64,000 bases of DNA from Gemmatimonadota bacterium (GTDB lineage Bacteria > Gemmatimonadota > Gemmatimonadetes > Longimicrobiales > Gaopeijiaceae), in the NCBI GenBank assembly GCA_041390125.1, contig JAWKQN010000006.1, forward strand, positions 1-64,000, written 5' to 3'. Positions 43,596 through 57,100 of the stretch are shown one piece after another (the first letter of the stretch is position 1; each line of letters starts with the position of its first letter). The notes below the pieces were generated by a model. It saw nothing but the letters and a program-made list of their open reading frames with translations. It had not been told where the DNA came from and made no database searches. The translations under genes were made by a program, and so were the position numbers.

Positions 43596-44450
43596 ATGAT
43601 CCTGAAGCGCGAATCCGGGCTGCAGCGGGGGGTGCTGATCCTCCCGTCGGCCTTCACGCTGGCCAACCTGTTCTTCGGCCTGTACGCCATCGTCCTGGCC
43701 GACCGGGGCGCCCCCGTGGTGGCGGCCTGGCTGATCGTCACCGCCGCGGTGCTCGACACGCTGGACGGGCGCATCGCCCGCTTCACCCGCACGGGCTCCC
43801 GCTTCGGGGCCGAGCTGGACTCGTTGGTGGACGCCATCTCCTTCGGCGTGGCGCCCGCCTACCTGTTCTACAAGCTCTACTTCTTCGAGGCCTGGGGCTG
43901 GCTGGTGCCCTTCACCCACGTGGCCGCCGTGGTCATCCGCCTGGCCCGCTTCAACATCGAGCAGGGCGGCAAGGCGCACCGCCACTTCATCGGTCTGCCC
44001 TCCCCCACGGGGGGCATGCTGCTGGCCACGTTCTATCCCTTCAGCCAGACGGCCTTCTTCCAGGAACATCTGACGGGATTCGCCACGCCCGAGATCCTGG
44101 CCGCCATGGTGGTGGGCATCTCCGTGCTGATGCTCAGCCACATCCCCTACCCGGTCGTGCCCCGCGTCAACGTGCGGACCTGGCGCGGCGCCGTGGTCGG
44201 GGCGCTCATGGTGCTGGCCGTGGTCATCGCCTTCGCGGTGCCCCGCTACTGGTTCTTCCCGGCCCTGGCCGCCTACACCTCGGCGGGGCTTCTCCGGTCC
44301 TTTATCTTGGGCCTCCTGGACCGGCTGCCCGAGCGGGACCCGCTGCTGGATCAGGAAGGTCCGGTGGAGATCGAGCGCACGGTGGACTACCGCACGTTCG
44401 CCCGCCGCCGGTCGGATGCCGACACCGCCGACGCCCAGGAGGACCTGTAA
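43596..44450 (+). CDS. pssA: CDP-diacylglycerol-serine O-phosphatidyltransferase
   Basis: The 284-residue membrane enzyme makes phosphatidylserine from CDP-diacylglycerol. The CDP-alcohol transferase motif 'DGRIARFTRTGSRFGAELDS' continued by LVD is complete. Six or more hydrophobic segments cover the rest. The acidic C-terminal tail ('RRRSDADTADAQEDL') is cytoplasmic. ATG 43596 follows GGGAGGGG. It stops directly before purS. Confidence 0.94.
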   Translation: MILKRESGLQRGVLILPSAFTLANLFFGLYAIVLADRGAPVVAAWLIVTAAVLDTLDGRIARFTRTGSRFGAELDSLVDAISFGVAPAYLFYKLYFFEAWGWLVPFTHVAAVVIRLARFNIEQGGKAHRHFIGLPSPTGGMLLATFYPFSQTAFFQEHLTGFATPEILAAMVVGISVLMLSHIPYPVVPRVNVRTWRGAVVGALMVLAVVIAFAVPRYWFFPALAAYTSAGLLRSFILGLLDRLPERDPLLDQEGPVEIERTVDYRTFARRRSDADTADAQEDL

Positions 44451-44717
44451 GTGAGCGAGTACCTCGTCGAGATCCGGGTGAGTCCGCGTCCCGGGCTGCT
44501 GAACCCCGAGGGCAAGGCCATCCATCACGCGCTCAACGCGCTGGGGTTCGACGCCGTCAGCGACGTGCGTGTCGGCAAGTCCATCGAGGTGCGGCTCAGC
44601 GCCGCCAGCGAAGACGATGCGCGTAGCGCCGCCGAGGCCATGGCGCGCCGGCTGCTCGCCAACCCGGTGACCGAGGACTACGAGGTCGAGCGGATCGCGG
44701 CCCTGGAGCCGGCATGA
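44451..44717 (+). CDS. purS: Phosphoribosylformylglycinamidine synthase subunit PurS
   Basis: The 88-residue protein ('YLVEIRVSPRPGLLNPEGKA', '...ALGFDAVSDVRVGKSIEV') is the small bridging subunit of the three-part FGAM synthase. It starts at GTG 44451 directly after pssA and overlaps purQ by 4 nt. Presence of PurS shows that the short PurL form is used. Confidence 0.96.
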   Translation: MSEYLVEIRVSPRPGLLNPEGKAIHHALNALGFDAVSDVRVGKSIEVRLSAASEDDARSAAEAMARRLLANPVTEDYEVERIAALEPA

Positions 44718-45415
44718 GCTTCAACGCCGCGGTCGTCACGTTCCCCGGCTCCAACTGCGACCACGACGCCTACCACGCCTTCAAGCTGGTGGGAGCCACC
44801 CCGCGCTTCGTGTGGCACCGCGAGCACGACCTCGGCGACGCCGACCTCGTGCTGCTGCCCGGCGGCTTCTCCTACGGGGACTACCTGCGCGCCGGCGCCA
44901 TCGCGCGCTTCAGCCCCATCATGGAGGAGGTGGTCCGCTTCGCCGAGAAGGGCGGTCCGGTGCTGGGCATCTGCAACGGCTTCCAGATCCTGTGCGAGGC
45001 CGGTCTGCTGCCGGGGGCGTTGCTGAGGAACGACCACCGTCACTTCTCCAGCAAGGACGTGTGGATCCGCGTGGAGAACACCGGCACGCTGTTCACCTCC
45101 GACTACACGTCCGGCCAGGTCCTGCGGATCCCGATCGCGCATGCCGACGGGAACTACCACACGGACGGCGAGACCCTCGACCGGCTCGAGGGCGAAGGCC
45201 GCGTGGTCTTCCGCTACACCGATCCGGCAGGCGGTCCCGCCGGGACGCGCTACAACCCCAACGGGTCCGCGCGCGACATCGCCGGGATCACCAATGCCCG
45301 GGGCAACGTGCTCGGCATGATGCCCCACCCGGAGCGCGCCATGGAGCCGCTCCTGGGCTCGACGGACGGGCGCGGCCTGTTCACGTCGCTCCTGTCCTCC
45401 CTCGTCCGCACCTGA
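44714..45415 (+). CDS. purQ: FGAM synthase glutaminase subunit PurQ
   Basis: The 233-residue class I glutamine amidotransferase supplies ammonia to PurL. The nucleophile Cys is in 'VLGICNGFQIL', and the His/Glu pair is in 'MPHPERAMEP'. The start 'AAVVTFPGSNCDHDAYHAF' is typical. It lies between purS and purL, with 20 nt to purL. Confidence 0.97.
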   Translation: MSFNAAVVTFPGSNCDHDAYHAFKLVGATPRFVWHREHDLGDADLVLLPGGFSYGDYLRAGAIARFSPIMEEVVRFAEKGGPVLGICNGFQILCEAGLLPGALLRNDHRHFSSKDVWIRVENTGTLFTSDYTSGQVLRIPIAHADGNYHTDGETLDRLEGEGRVVFRYTDPAGGPAGTRYNPNGSARDIAGITNARGNVLGMMPHPERAMEPLLGSTDGRGLFTSLLSSLVRT

Positions 45416-45435
45416 ACCGCCGAGCCTCCACGACC

Positions 45436-47717
<2,282 letters not shown>

Positions 47718-47721
<4 letters not shown>

Positions 47722-49175
47722 AGTCGCTTCCCGTTGTACCCGGTCCCCGTGCCGTTCCGGCGGCGGGGCTGGACGATCGGCCCCACGAGGAATGCGGCGT
47801 GGTGGGCGTCTCCGGCGTCCAGGGCGCGGCCGAGCTGGCCTACCTCGCCCTCTATGCGCTCCAGCATCGCGGGCAGGAGTCCGCGGGGATCGTGGCCATC
47901 GACGGCGAGGAATCCCGCGTGCTGAAGGGCCAGGGGCTGGTGTCCGACGTCTTCACGGCGGACGGGCTGGCCCGCATGCCGGGCGACACCGCCGTGGGAC
48001 ACGTTCGCTACTCCACCGCCGGCGGCAGCGTGCTGCAGAACGCCCAACCGATCGTGGTGCGGTACGCCGAGGGCGATCTCTCCATCGCGCACAACGGCAA
48101 CCTGACCAACCAGCTCGAGCTGCGGCAGCGGCTCGTGGCCGAGGGTGCGCTCTTCCAGAGCTCCAGCGACTCGGAGATCATCGTCCATCTGATCGCGCGC
48201 TCGCGCCACCATTCGGTGGAGGGCCAGATCGACGATGCCCTCACCCAGGTGGAGGGCGCCTTCTCGCTGGTGATCAGCGTGGGGGACACCCTGTACGCGG
48301 TGCGCGACGCGCGCGGGTTCCGGCCCATGGTGCTGGGACGGATCGGATCCGGCCACGTGGTCGTGAGCGAGACCTGCGCGCTCGACATCATGGGTGCCGA
48401 GTACGTCCGCGATGTCGAGCCGGGCGAGGTGCTGCGCATCCGGGGCTCGCAGGTCACGCGGCTGCGCTCCCTGCCGGCGGTGGACCGGCCCGCGCCGTGC
48501 GTGTTCGAGCTGGTCTACTTCGCCCGTCCGGACTCGCGCATCTGGGGCATGAGTGTGGACCGCGCCCGGCGCGCCTTCGGGCGCCAGCTCGCGCGCGAGC
48601 ACCCCGTGGAGGCGGACTGCGTCATCGCGGTGCCGGACTCGGCCAACTCGGCCGCCCTGGGCTACGCGGAGGAGAGCGGCATCCCCTACGAGCTGGGGTT
48701 GCTCCGCAACCACTACGTGGGCCGCACGTTCATCCGGCCCTCCCAGGCCGACCGCGACTTCGGGGCCCGCATCAAGTACAACGCGGTGCGCGAGGTCCTG
48801 CACGGACGCCGCGTGATCGTGGTGGACGATTCGCTCGTCCGCGGCACCACCAGCAAGAGCCTCGTGCGCTTCATCCGCAACGCCGGCGCCCGCGAGGTGC
48901 ACTTCCGGATCGCCAGCCCGCCGGTGCGCCATCCCTGCTTCTACGGGATCGACATGCCCAGCCAGGACGAGCTCATCGGCTCGCGGCTGGAGGTCCACGA
49001 GATCGAACGGACGCTGGGCGTGGACTCGCTCGGCTACCTGTCGCTGGACGGCATGACCCAGGCGGCCCGGCAGGCCGCGCCCTTCTGCGACGCCTGCTTC
49101 TCCGGCAACTATCCCGCGCCCCTCGTGGACGTCCAGCAGGGGCTGCAACCGGCCGGGCTGCCGCCCGGCTGCTGA
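47718..49175 (+). CDS. purF: Amidophosphoribosyltransferase
   Basis: The 485-residue enzyme makes phosphoribosylamine, the first committed step of purine synthesis. A propeptide of 25 residues precedes the catalytic Cys26 ('HEECGVVGV'). The PRPP motif is 'VIVVDDSLVRGTTS'. The C-terminal part has 'SPPVRHPCFYGIDMPSQDEL', a cluster-type region as in B. subtilis PurF, and a Cys pair 'FCDACFSG', suggesting a 4Fe-4S form. Confidence 0.97.
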
Positions 49176-49207
49176 ACCCGCCCACCGCCCACCGAGGTCC
49201 CCCGGAC

Positions 49208-50233
49208 GTGCGCGAGCGCCTCCACCGACTGCCCAAGACCGAGCTCCACGTCCACCTGGACGGGAGCCTCCGGCCCCAGACCATGATCGAGCTGGCCGCC
49301 GAGCGCGGCCTGCCCCTGCCCTCCTCGGATCCCGACGAGCTCGCCCAGGCCATGCTCGCCCGGGACGCCCAGAATCTCGAGGAGTACCTGGACAAGTTCC
49401 GGATCACGCTCTCGCTCATGCAGCACGCGAACGCCATGGAGCGCATCGCGTACGAGCTGGCGGAGGACAACGCGCGCGAGAACGTGCGCTACGTGGAGAT
49501 CCGCTACTCGCCCATCCTGCACACGCGCCAGGGCATGCCGCTCACGGAGACGGTGGAGGCCCCCCTGCGCGGGCTGCAGCGGGCGGAGGCGGAGTTCGGG
49601 ATCCGGACCGGCCTCATCATCTGTGGGATCCGCAACATGGACCCCGCCACCTCACGTGATCTCGCAGACCTCACGGTGGCCTTCAAGGGCCGGGGCGTGG
49701 TGGCGTTCGACCTGGCCGGCGCCGAGTACAACTACCCGGCCAAGAAGCACAAGGACGCGTTCTTCACGGTCATCAACAAGAACATGGCCACCACCATCCA
49801 CGCGGGGGAGGCCTACGGGCCGGAGTCCATCCATCAGGCCCTGCACTACTGCCGGGCCAATCGGATCGGACACGGGACCCGTCTGTACGAGGACCCGGAC
49901 CTGCTCAAGTACGTGAAGGACTTCCGGATCCCCATCGAGATCTGCCTCACCTCCAACGTGCAGACGCGGGCCGTGGCCAGCTACGACACGCATCCGCTGC
50001 GCGGCTACTTCGATGCGGGCTTGGTGCTGAGTCTGTGCACCGACAACCGGCTGGTCTCGGGCACCACGGTGACGGAGGAGTACGTGCACGCGCACGAGAG
50101 CCTGGGCTTCACCTGGGAGGAGCTGGTGCGCCTGGCCCGCATGGGCTTCGAGAGCGCCTTCCTGTCCTGGGACGACAAGCAGGCCCTCCTGGACACATTC
50201 GATCGGGACGTCGCGGCGCTGAGCGCCTCCTGA
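49208..50233 (+). CDS. add: Adenosine deaminase
   Basis: The 341-residue amidohydrolase converts adenosine to inosine. Motifs: 'KTELHVHLDGSLRPQTM' (metal site), 'TTIHAGEAYGPESI', 'RIGHGTRLYED', 'ICLTSNVQTRAV' and 'LCTDNRLVSGTT'. The last two fit adenosine deaminase proper. GTG 49208 lies 32 nt after purF, so it is probably the last gene of the purine run, linking salvage to synthesis. Confidence 0.9.
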   Translation: MRERLHRLPKTELHVHLDGSLRPQTMIELAAERGLPLPSSDPDELAQAMLARDAQNLEEYLDKFRITLSLMQHANAMERIAYELAEDNARENVRYVEIRYSPILHTRQGMPLTETVEAPLRGLQRAEAEFGIRTGLIICGIRNMDPATSRDLADLTVAFKGRGVVAFDLAGAEYNYPAKKHKDAFFTVINKNMATTIHAGEAYGPESIHQALHYCRANRIGHGTRLYEDPDLLKYVKDFRIPIEICLTSNVQTRAVASYDTHPLRGYFDAGLVLSLCTDNRLVSGTTVTEEYVHAHESLGFTWEELVRLARMGFESAFLSWDDKQALLDTFDRDVAALSAS

Positions 50234-50439
50234 GGAGGGCCGCCCGGCCGAGCCTGGGCGGCTGATCGGGGGCACCCGACCGGGCGGACCGGTGCAGCGG
50301 CGGGCCGCTCCAGCCGCCCCGGCCCTTCCCGCCCCGGCCTTCTCCTTCCCGCCCCGGCCTTCCCCTCCCCGCCCCGGAAACCAGACGGCCCCGGGCTCTG
50401 CGAGCCCGGGGCCGTTCGTACACCCTACCGCGCCGCGCG
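50234..50439 (+). other. Intergenic gap with imperfect CCCCGGCCTT repeats
   Basis: No gene seen. Between about 50317 and 50378 a C-rich unit of the type TTCCCGCCCCGGCC recurs about four times, separated by C/T-rich spacers. A terminator hairpin follows. The gap separates two convergent transcription units. Confidence 0.55.
50387..50413. terminator. Bidirectional terminator hairpin
   Basis: Perfect 12-bp stem GGCCCCGGGCTC / GAGCCCGGGGCC with a 3-nt loop, lying between the convergent add and TonB-receptor genes. Likely stops both transcripts. Confidence 0.8.
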
Positions 50440-53400
50440 TCAGAACGCGTAGCGGAGCCCGAGCTGGGCCTGCCAGCGCGAGTTGAGGTCGAAGACCGAG
50501 TAGGGGTTGGCGTTGCCTTCCTCGTCCAGACGGAGGCGACCGGTGGGACGGAAGATCCCCCGGTTGTTGGTGGTGTCCCACCCACGCAGCTCCAGCAGAT
50601 CCAGGCCGGGGAACTGCGGCCCCTCGCTCACGCCCCACTCGCTGTTGAGCAGGTTCAGGACGTTGAAGATGTCCAGCGTGATCTCCGCGCGCTGCCCGCT
50701 CCGGGTCGGGACCCGCACCGTGAAGCGCGTGTCCACCCGGTTGCGCCAGGGGCTCGTGCAGGTGTTGCGCGACATGATCTCGCCCCGCGCCTCGTTCAGA
50801 CAGGGCTCGCTGCTGATGTACTGATCCAGCACGTTCCAGTCGTTCGGATCCGTGAGGGTGATGTCCCCGGGCCCGGTCGGCACGTACAGCAGGTCGTTGA
50901 ACCGGTTGCTGGCGTAGGACGCCTCGAACCCGTCCGCGTTGACGTCGCCGTCATACACGTAGGCGTAGCGGTCCCCCGAGTTGCCGATGTAGAACACCGA
51001 GGCGCTCAGGAAGCGGCCCAGGTCGACGACGCCGGACAACACGACCTTGTGGCGCGTCTCGTAGTTGGAGATGGACAGCTCCGGATCGTTCGGGCTCCCC
51101 TTCACCGGATTGAACCCGAGGTTCGACGTCGCGATGCTGGACGTCAGACCCGACAGGTCCTCGGCCCGCGCGTACGTGTAGGAGCCGTTCAGCTCGTACC
51201 CGTCGGCATAGCGCTTCTGGAGCTGCAGCGTAGCGCTCCAGGAGTTGTCCTGATCGCTGTTGCCCAGCTCCACCACGGAGCTGCCCACCGTGCTGTTGAT
51301 CCGGTTGGGCGACGCCAGGTTGCGGTTGTCCGACCCGGACGGCAGCGCGCCGGCCTGGATGGTCCCGAAGACCGGGCGGCCCCCCTGCGTCGTCGTGGTC
51401 GGCGTCGAGAAGTCGACGTTCCGCTCACGGAGCAGGATCTGCTTGGCGGACCGCGTATACAGCAGGTCCACGGTGCCCACCAGCCCGTACCCCAGCTCGC
51501 GGTCGGCGCCCAGGTTGAAGCGCCAGGCGTGCGGCCACTGGAAGTCCGGGTCCACCACGTTGATCACCGACAGCGGGGGTGAGGGCACGCCCGTCGCCGC
51601 GCAGCTCTCCGGCTGGTTGTCCGGATCGAGCGTGAAGGCCGGCATGTTGCCGTTCGACGCCGAGCAGCTCGCCGTCACCTGGAAGCGACCCGTGTTGCTG
51701 AACAGGTTGGAGAGCCACACGTAGGGGTAGCGTCCGGTGAAGATGCCCGCGCCACCCCGCACCTGGGTGGACTGGTCGCCGAACACGTCCCAGTTGAAGC
51801 CCACCCGGGGCGAGATGATCCCGTTGCCCGACGGCACCTCGTCCGTGCTGCGACCGAACGCGGCTGCCACGTCCGGGTTGGCCTCCGGGGTGTCCCCGAC
51901 CAGGGGCACGTCGTAGCGCACACCTGCCGTGATCAGGAAGTCGGGGCTGACCGTCCATTCGGTCTGGCCGTAGGCGGCCAGCTGGTTGACGGTGAAGCGG
52001 GCATTCAGGTCCAGGCCCTGCCGGTAGGGCACACCCCGCCGGAAGGCGCTCGGATTCCCCGCCGCGAGGTCGTCCAGCGAGTTGAAGGTCCACTCCCCGG
52101 TGATGCCCGGTGCAAACAGGTTGCGGAAGCTGAACCACTGGCCCTGGGCACCGAACGTGATGCGGTGTTGGCCCGCCGTGAAGCTGAAGTTGTCGGTGAC
52201 CTCCCAGCTGGTCTGGTCCAGCTCGTTGCCCTGGGAGAAGAACTCCGCCCCGGCGATCAGACGCTTGTTGCCGGTCCCCGCCTGATTGGGGACGCTGACC
52301 TGCACGACCGGGAAACGCTCGCGCGGCGCGCGGCGGTCCGCGATGTCGGTCCGGCCCACCGTCAGCTCGTTGTAGTAGCGGCCGAGCTGGGAGTTGAGCT
52401 GGATCACCGACGAGTTCGTGGTCGACCCGAAGAAGTAGAAGTTGGAGTCGAACGAGTAGTTCGAGCCCGGGAAGCGATTGACCGTCACATCATCCTCGGC
52501 GCGCACGTAGTTGTGCCGGACGGTGAGGATGTGCTGGTCGTTGAGCTGGGCGTCCACCCGCGCGAAGAGGTTGCGGTTGGGATTCGCGACCGTGAAGGGT
52601 CCGCCCTCCCCCGCGTTGTAGCCGTAGCCTTCCAGGAGCTGCACGAAGCGAGCGGCGTCCGCATCCAGGATGCCGGTCTGCGACACCGGATCGCGCCCGA
52701 GCGCCAGACCATTGGCCGGCCGCTCGTCGGACTCGAACTCGCCCGACACGAAGAAGTGCACCTTGTCGCGGATGAGCGGGCCACCCAGCGAGGCGCCCAG
52801 CAGCCGGTTCGTGAATTCACCCGGAGCCGAAAGGGTGTCGCCACGGACCACCAACGTCTCGCGCAGGAAGCTCTCGTTGCGGTAGTACCCGTAGGCCGAG
52901 CCGTGGAACTCGTTGGTCCCCGACTTGGTGACGGCATTGATCAGACCGCCGGTGAAGCCGCTCTGCCGCACGTCGTACGGGGCCGCCAACACCTGGTACT
53001 CCTTCACGGCCTCGATCGAGATGGAGCGGGCTCCGGCCTGCCCGCCGGGCTGGCCCGTGGCGCCCAGGCCGAAGAGGTCCTGCGAGACCGCGCCGTCGAT
53101 CTGGATGTTGTTGAAGCGATTGTTCTGCTGCCCGACCGCCGTGCCGGCCGCGCCGCCGCCCGTGAGCGGACTCAGCGCGATGAAGTCGGTGAAGTTCCGG
53201 GTCACGGTGGGCAGCGTACGGAGCTGGTTCTCGGTGACGAGCTGCTCCGCGCCGGTGCGGCCGGGGTTGATGACCTGCTGCCGCGTGGCTTCGGCCGTGA
53301 CCGAGATCCCCTCGAGCTCGACGGCCTGCACCGCGAGCTGGAAGTCCAGGGACAGGTTCTGCCCGAGCGTGAGCGTCAGTCCGCTGCGCTCCTGCGAGGC

Positions 53401-53676
53401 GTAGCCCAGCGCGTTGACAGTGACACGATAGGGACCGCCGACCTGAAGGCCGGGCACCAGGAACGCGCCGGACTCCGTCGTCGCCGTGGCCCGCGTGAAG
53501 CCGGTGGCGGCGTTGTTCACCACGACCTCGACCGCGGGTAGCCCGGTGCCGTCCGGCCCGGTCACGCGGCCGCTGATGGTCGCGGTCGTGACGCTCTGGG
53601 CTGACGCCGCGATCGGCAGCGCACCGAGCGCCAGCGCGAGCAGCGCCAGGCGCCCGCACAGACGATTGAGACGCAT
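50440..53676 (-). CDS. Oar-like TonB-dependent outer membrane receptor
   Basis: The 1078-residue protein has a signal peptide ('LALLALALGALPIAASAQ'), a carboxypeptidase-regulatory domain ('TISGRVTGPDGTGLPAVEVVV' in part, residues 30-110), a plug ('RTLPTVTRNFTDFIALSPL', 'GGLINAVTKSGTNEFHGSAY') and a long beta-barrel ending with Phe ('AQLGLRYAF'). This architecture is that of Oar-type receptors. ATG 53676 has GGAGGA 4 nt upstream. The ligand is unknown; the regulatory domain and abundance in soil bacteria suggest uptake of peptides or polymers. Confidence 0.92.
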   Translation of the reverse strand: MRLNRLCGRLALLALALGALPIAASAQSVTTATISGRVTGPDGTGLPAVEVVVNNAATGFTRATATTESGAFLVPGLQVGGPYRVTVNALGYASQERSGLTLTLGQNLSLDFQLAVQAVELEGISVTAEATRQQVINPGRTGAEQLVTENQLRTLPTVTRNFTDFIALSPLTGGGAAGTAVGQQNNRFNNIQIDGAVSQDLFGLGATGQPGGQAGARSISIEAVKEYQVLAAPYDVRQSGFTGGLINAVTKSGTNEFHGSAYGYYRNESFLRETLVVRGDTLSAPGEFTNRLLGASLGGPLIRDKVHFFVSGEFESDERPANGLALGRDPVSQTGILDADAARFVQLLEGYGYNAGEGGPFTVANPNRNLFARVDAQLNDQHILTVRHNYVRAEDDVTVNRFPGSNYSFDSNFYFFGSTTNSSVIQLNSQLGRYYNELTVGRTDIADRRAPRERFPVVQVSVPNQAGTGNKRLIAGAEFFSQGNELDQTSWEVTDNFSFTAGQHRITFGAQGQWFSFRNLFAPGITGEWTFNSLDDLAAGNPSAFRRGVPYRQGLDLNARFTVNQLAAYGQTEWTVSPDFLITAGVRYDVPLVGDTPEANPDVAAAFGRSTDEVPSGNGIISPRVGFNWDVFGDQSTQVRGGAGIFTGRYPYVWLSNLFSNTGRFQVTASCSASNGNMPAFTLDPDNQPESCAATGVPSPPLSVINVVDPDFQWPHAWRFNLGADRELGYGLVGTVDLLYTRSAKQILLRERNVDFSTPTTTTQGGRPVFGTIQAGALPSGSDNRNLASPNRINSTVGSSVVELGNSDQDNSWSATLQLQKRYADGYELNGSYTYARAEDLSGLTSSIATSNLGFNPVKGSPNDPELSISNYETRHKVVLSGVVDLGRFLSASVFYIGNSGDRYAYVYDGDVNADGFEASYASNRFNDLLYVPTGPGDITLTDPNDWNVLDQYISSEPCLNEARGEIMSRNTCTSPWRNRVDTRFTVRVPTRSGQRAEITLDIFNVLNLLNSEWGVSEGPQFPGLDLLELRGWDTTNNRGIFRPTGRLRLDEEGNANPYSVFDLNSRWQAQLGLRYAF

Positions 53677-54120
53677 CGATTCCTCCACTGTATCGGTGAT
53701 CCGACCCGCGAAGGGTCCGCGGCCCGGGGGACGTCCGAGCACCCGCGCCGCCGGGGGGCGGCAGCGGAGAAGGTGCCGCGGAAAAGCTATGTAACAGGGG
53801 GGCCGGAGTGAACGGCTCCGGGGGGTCGCGTTACGGCCGCGTTACCCGGCCCGTACGGTTCGGGGGAAACGCCTGACGGGGTGAGGCCGGACTTCCCCAC
53901 CAGCCGCGGGGCGCCGGCGCAGCCGGAGCGCACCCGGAGGCCAACCGGGGCGGGCTTCCGGCCTCGGCGGGCTCCGGACGATCGGCGTGTGGATCCGGCC
54001 ACCGGCAGCGCGCCGGGGATGGGCGACTGGCTCGCATCCCCGAACGACGAACCCCCCGCCCGGCCGAAGCCGGACGGGGGGCCGCCGAACCCTCTACGAG
54101 GGCCGGGTCATCCCTGGGGC
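53677..54120 (-). other. Intergenic region upstream of the TonB receptor
   Basis: No leftward gene can be supported. A long open frame on the other strand begins here but is a by-product of high GC content. The region should hold the promoter of the receptor gene; no clear -35/-10 pair was picked out. A terminator hairpin of the next gene lies at 54052-54081. Confidence 0.5.
54052..54081 (-). terminator. Terminator hairpin of the repeat lipoprotein gene
   Basis: CCCCCCG followed by CCGGC pairs with GCCGG and CGGGGGG around a CGAA loop, with one mismatch in the stem. It lies 40 nt after the stop of the leftward gene at 54121. Confidence 0.7.
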
Positions 54121-57100
54121 TTAGTTCGCCACCAGGTTGGCCGCGGGCACCTCGATGTCACCGCTGTCGACCAGCAGGTACAGCAGGCTGGCCGGCGTGA
54201 CGGTGGCGAACCCGGCCGTGACCGGATTCGGAGTGATCTCGTACACACCCTCCTGCAGACCGGTGAACTCGAACTGACCGTTCGCGTCCGTGGCCACGTT
54301 CTGCGGCGCACCGGGCAGGTAGGTGGTGCACGTGCCGGCCGTCGGAGGCGACGTCGCACCCGCCGAATCCTTACAGCGGCGGAGCGTGACCGTCATGCCC
54401 GCCACCGGGGCGGCCGCACCGTCGACAATCGTACCGCGAGCGGTCGTGTTGTCGAACAGGAACGTGAAGTGCGACGGCGTCACGAAGTTGCCCTGCGTCT
54501 GCCCGTAGTCCCACCGCGGCAGCGTGGTCAGGCCGGGCGAACCGAAGACGGTGTCACCCACCTGGCGCGTGAGATTCGCGCCGAGGCCCGTGGTCGTCGC
54601 ACCCGTCGTGACGATGGCCGTATCCGCCACCACACCAGCCGCGGAGATCGTGCGGAGCACGGTCGCCGCAGTCAGCGAGCCAGACGCATCGGCCTTCAGC
54701 ACGTAGGTGCCTTCACGCAGACCCTCGAACACGTACTCACCCTCGGCGTCCGTGGTGTCGGTCGCGATCAGCGAGTCTGCGGCGACCGCACCCTTGTAGA
54801 GCTGGATGGTCACGCCAGCCAGCGCCTCGTTCGGGTCGATCGTGTTGTTGTCGGCGTCGCGGTCGTTGATGACCACACCCAGGATCTTCGTGTCCATACG
54901 CGTGGCCACGAAGTTCAGGATGTCGTTGTCCGCGTTGCCCTCCAGCTCCGCCGTCTTGGGCGACTGCGAGCCGAAGAACGACCAGATCGAGTCACCACCC
55001 GCGGTCACCGAATCGAAGACCTCGACGTGGTACGTGCCCTCGATCAGGCCGCCCAGCGAGTAGCTACCACCGCTGACCGTCAGCGTGGTGTCCGTCACGT
55101 TGGGCTGGATCGTCATCGAGTCGACCGTCACACGGACGTGGATGCCGTCCGCGTCCGTCCCGTCCGCAGCGCGCACGAGACCGGTCAGCGACGTGTTGTC
55201 GTACTTGTAGGCGAACGTCGAGCAGCCGGCCGAACCTTCCAGCTGGCACTGCTCGGCCTCGAAGCTCTGGCCACCCCAGTCCACGACGGTCTGGATGGTG
55301 TCGTTCAGAACCACCTTGGACGAGAAGCCGACGACCGGGTGGGCCGTGACCGCGTAGGTGGTGTCGGTGAAGAAGCTGTTGAACGTCACCGTGTTGACAC
55401 CGGGCGCGGGCGAGGCGGAGGTCACGAGGACCGGAGCCGCACCGCTCGACGGCACGTACCAGAGCGAGACCTCGATCTCGTCGACGTTCGTGATGTCGTC
55501 ACCACCCGTGAAGAGCGGATCGACCAGCGAATCGTCGGCCTCGTGGTGCACCGCGACCACGATGTCCGCGGTCAGGAAGCGCACTTCCTCGGTGCCGAGG
55601 AAGACGTTCGCACCAGGCGCCTGGAAGCCGTTGGCCGTGTACGTCAGGTACCGCGTGGCGGCGCCGGCCATGCTGTCCGGGTCGGGCGTCTGCTCGAAGA
55701 GCTGATTGCCCGCCGGCGCCGGCTGGCTGCCGATGCCTTCCGCGAGACGCACGTAGTACGTCACCGGGAAGGACGTGGGTCCGATGGTGTCGACGAGCGT
55801 GGCGACGCCGGCCGCATTGGTGACGCCGGACTTCCGGGCCACCGCGGTGGTGTCGAGCCAGGCGCTGTACGCCCAGTTGTTGAGCGTGTCGACGCCGTTG
55901 ATCGTCGTCGCGTCGAAGGACAGCCCAACCCGCGAGTTGAGCAGGTCGAACGTATCCGCGGCCAGCGAAGAGGCCGTGGTCGGATCGTAGGCCGTCTCGA
56001 TGCGGTTCTCGCCGTTCAGCGTGAGCAGCGGCGTGCTGTTCCCGAAGAACTGGGCGAAGACGATGTTGTCCGTCAGCCCCGGCTGCGGGCTGCGGTCCGC
56101 GGCGCGCGCGAACGAGAACGTCGTGCAGCCCGTGGCATCCGTGGTCTGGGTGCCGAAGGCGTTGACGTCACCCACCGCGTCGAGCTCGGTCGGGTAGAGC
56201 TTGATGGTCGAGCCGGACACCGGCGCATGACCCGGGTTGACCGAGTCGATACCGGTGAACGAGCAGACCGTCACCGTCTGCTGCGAGATGTCGAACGGGA
56301 AGTCGACCTCGGCCACCCCGCCGGTGTTGACCGTGACGGGGAACGAGGTGCTGCTCCCGCCGTACGCGGCGAAGGCCGGGATGTCCGGATCCGCCGGGTT
56401 GATCGCCACCTGGTAGTTGCCGGCCACCAGATCGGAGAACTCGTACATACCGGTCGAGTCCGTCTGGGTGGTCTGCGTCTCGCCGACGCCAGGGCCGGTG
56501 AGGGTGATCAGGACGTTGGCCGCCTCGAGGTTGTTCTCGAGCGTCTCACCGTCGAAGGTGTCGTTCTTGTCGTTCTCGTCCAGGTACAGGCGACCCATGA
56601 TGCGGGCGTTGGCCAGCTGGCTTCCGGAGAAGCTCACGACCTCGCTCTCACCCGCCGCGACGGTGGCCGTCTGCGACGTGTTGGGGAACGTGTACATGGT
56701 GGAGCCGAAGTTGCTGATCGTGACGGTGTAGGAACCGGCACGCAGGCCCGAGAACGCGTACTGACCGGCCACGTCCGTGGTGGTCGTCGCGGAGCCGGCA
56801 CCCGACAGGGTGACCGTCACGCCCTCGAGGCCCCCGACGCCAGCAACGGCGACGCTACCGAGGATCGAGGAGGTGCGCACGAACGAGCCACTGAAGTTGA
56901 CCGAAACCGTCTGGCCGGCCGTGGCGACCACCGCGGTCTGCGTCGTCGAAGAGAAGGTGACGTCGGAAGGCGGCGTGATCTGGACCGTGTAGGTCCCGCC
57001 GTCCACGTTCGAGAACGAATAGTTCCCGCTCGCGTCCGTCGCGGTGGAGGCACCCGAGCTCAACGTGACCGTAACGCCGGAGAGGCCCTGCCCCTCTGCC

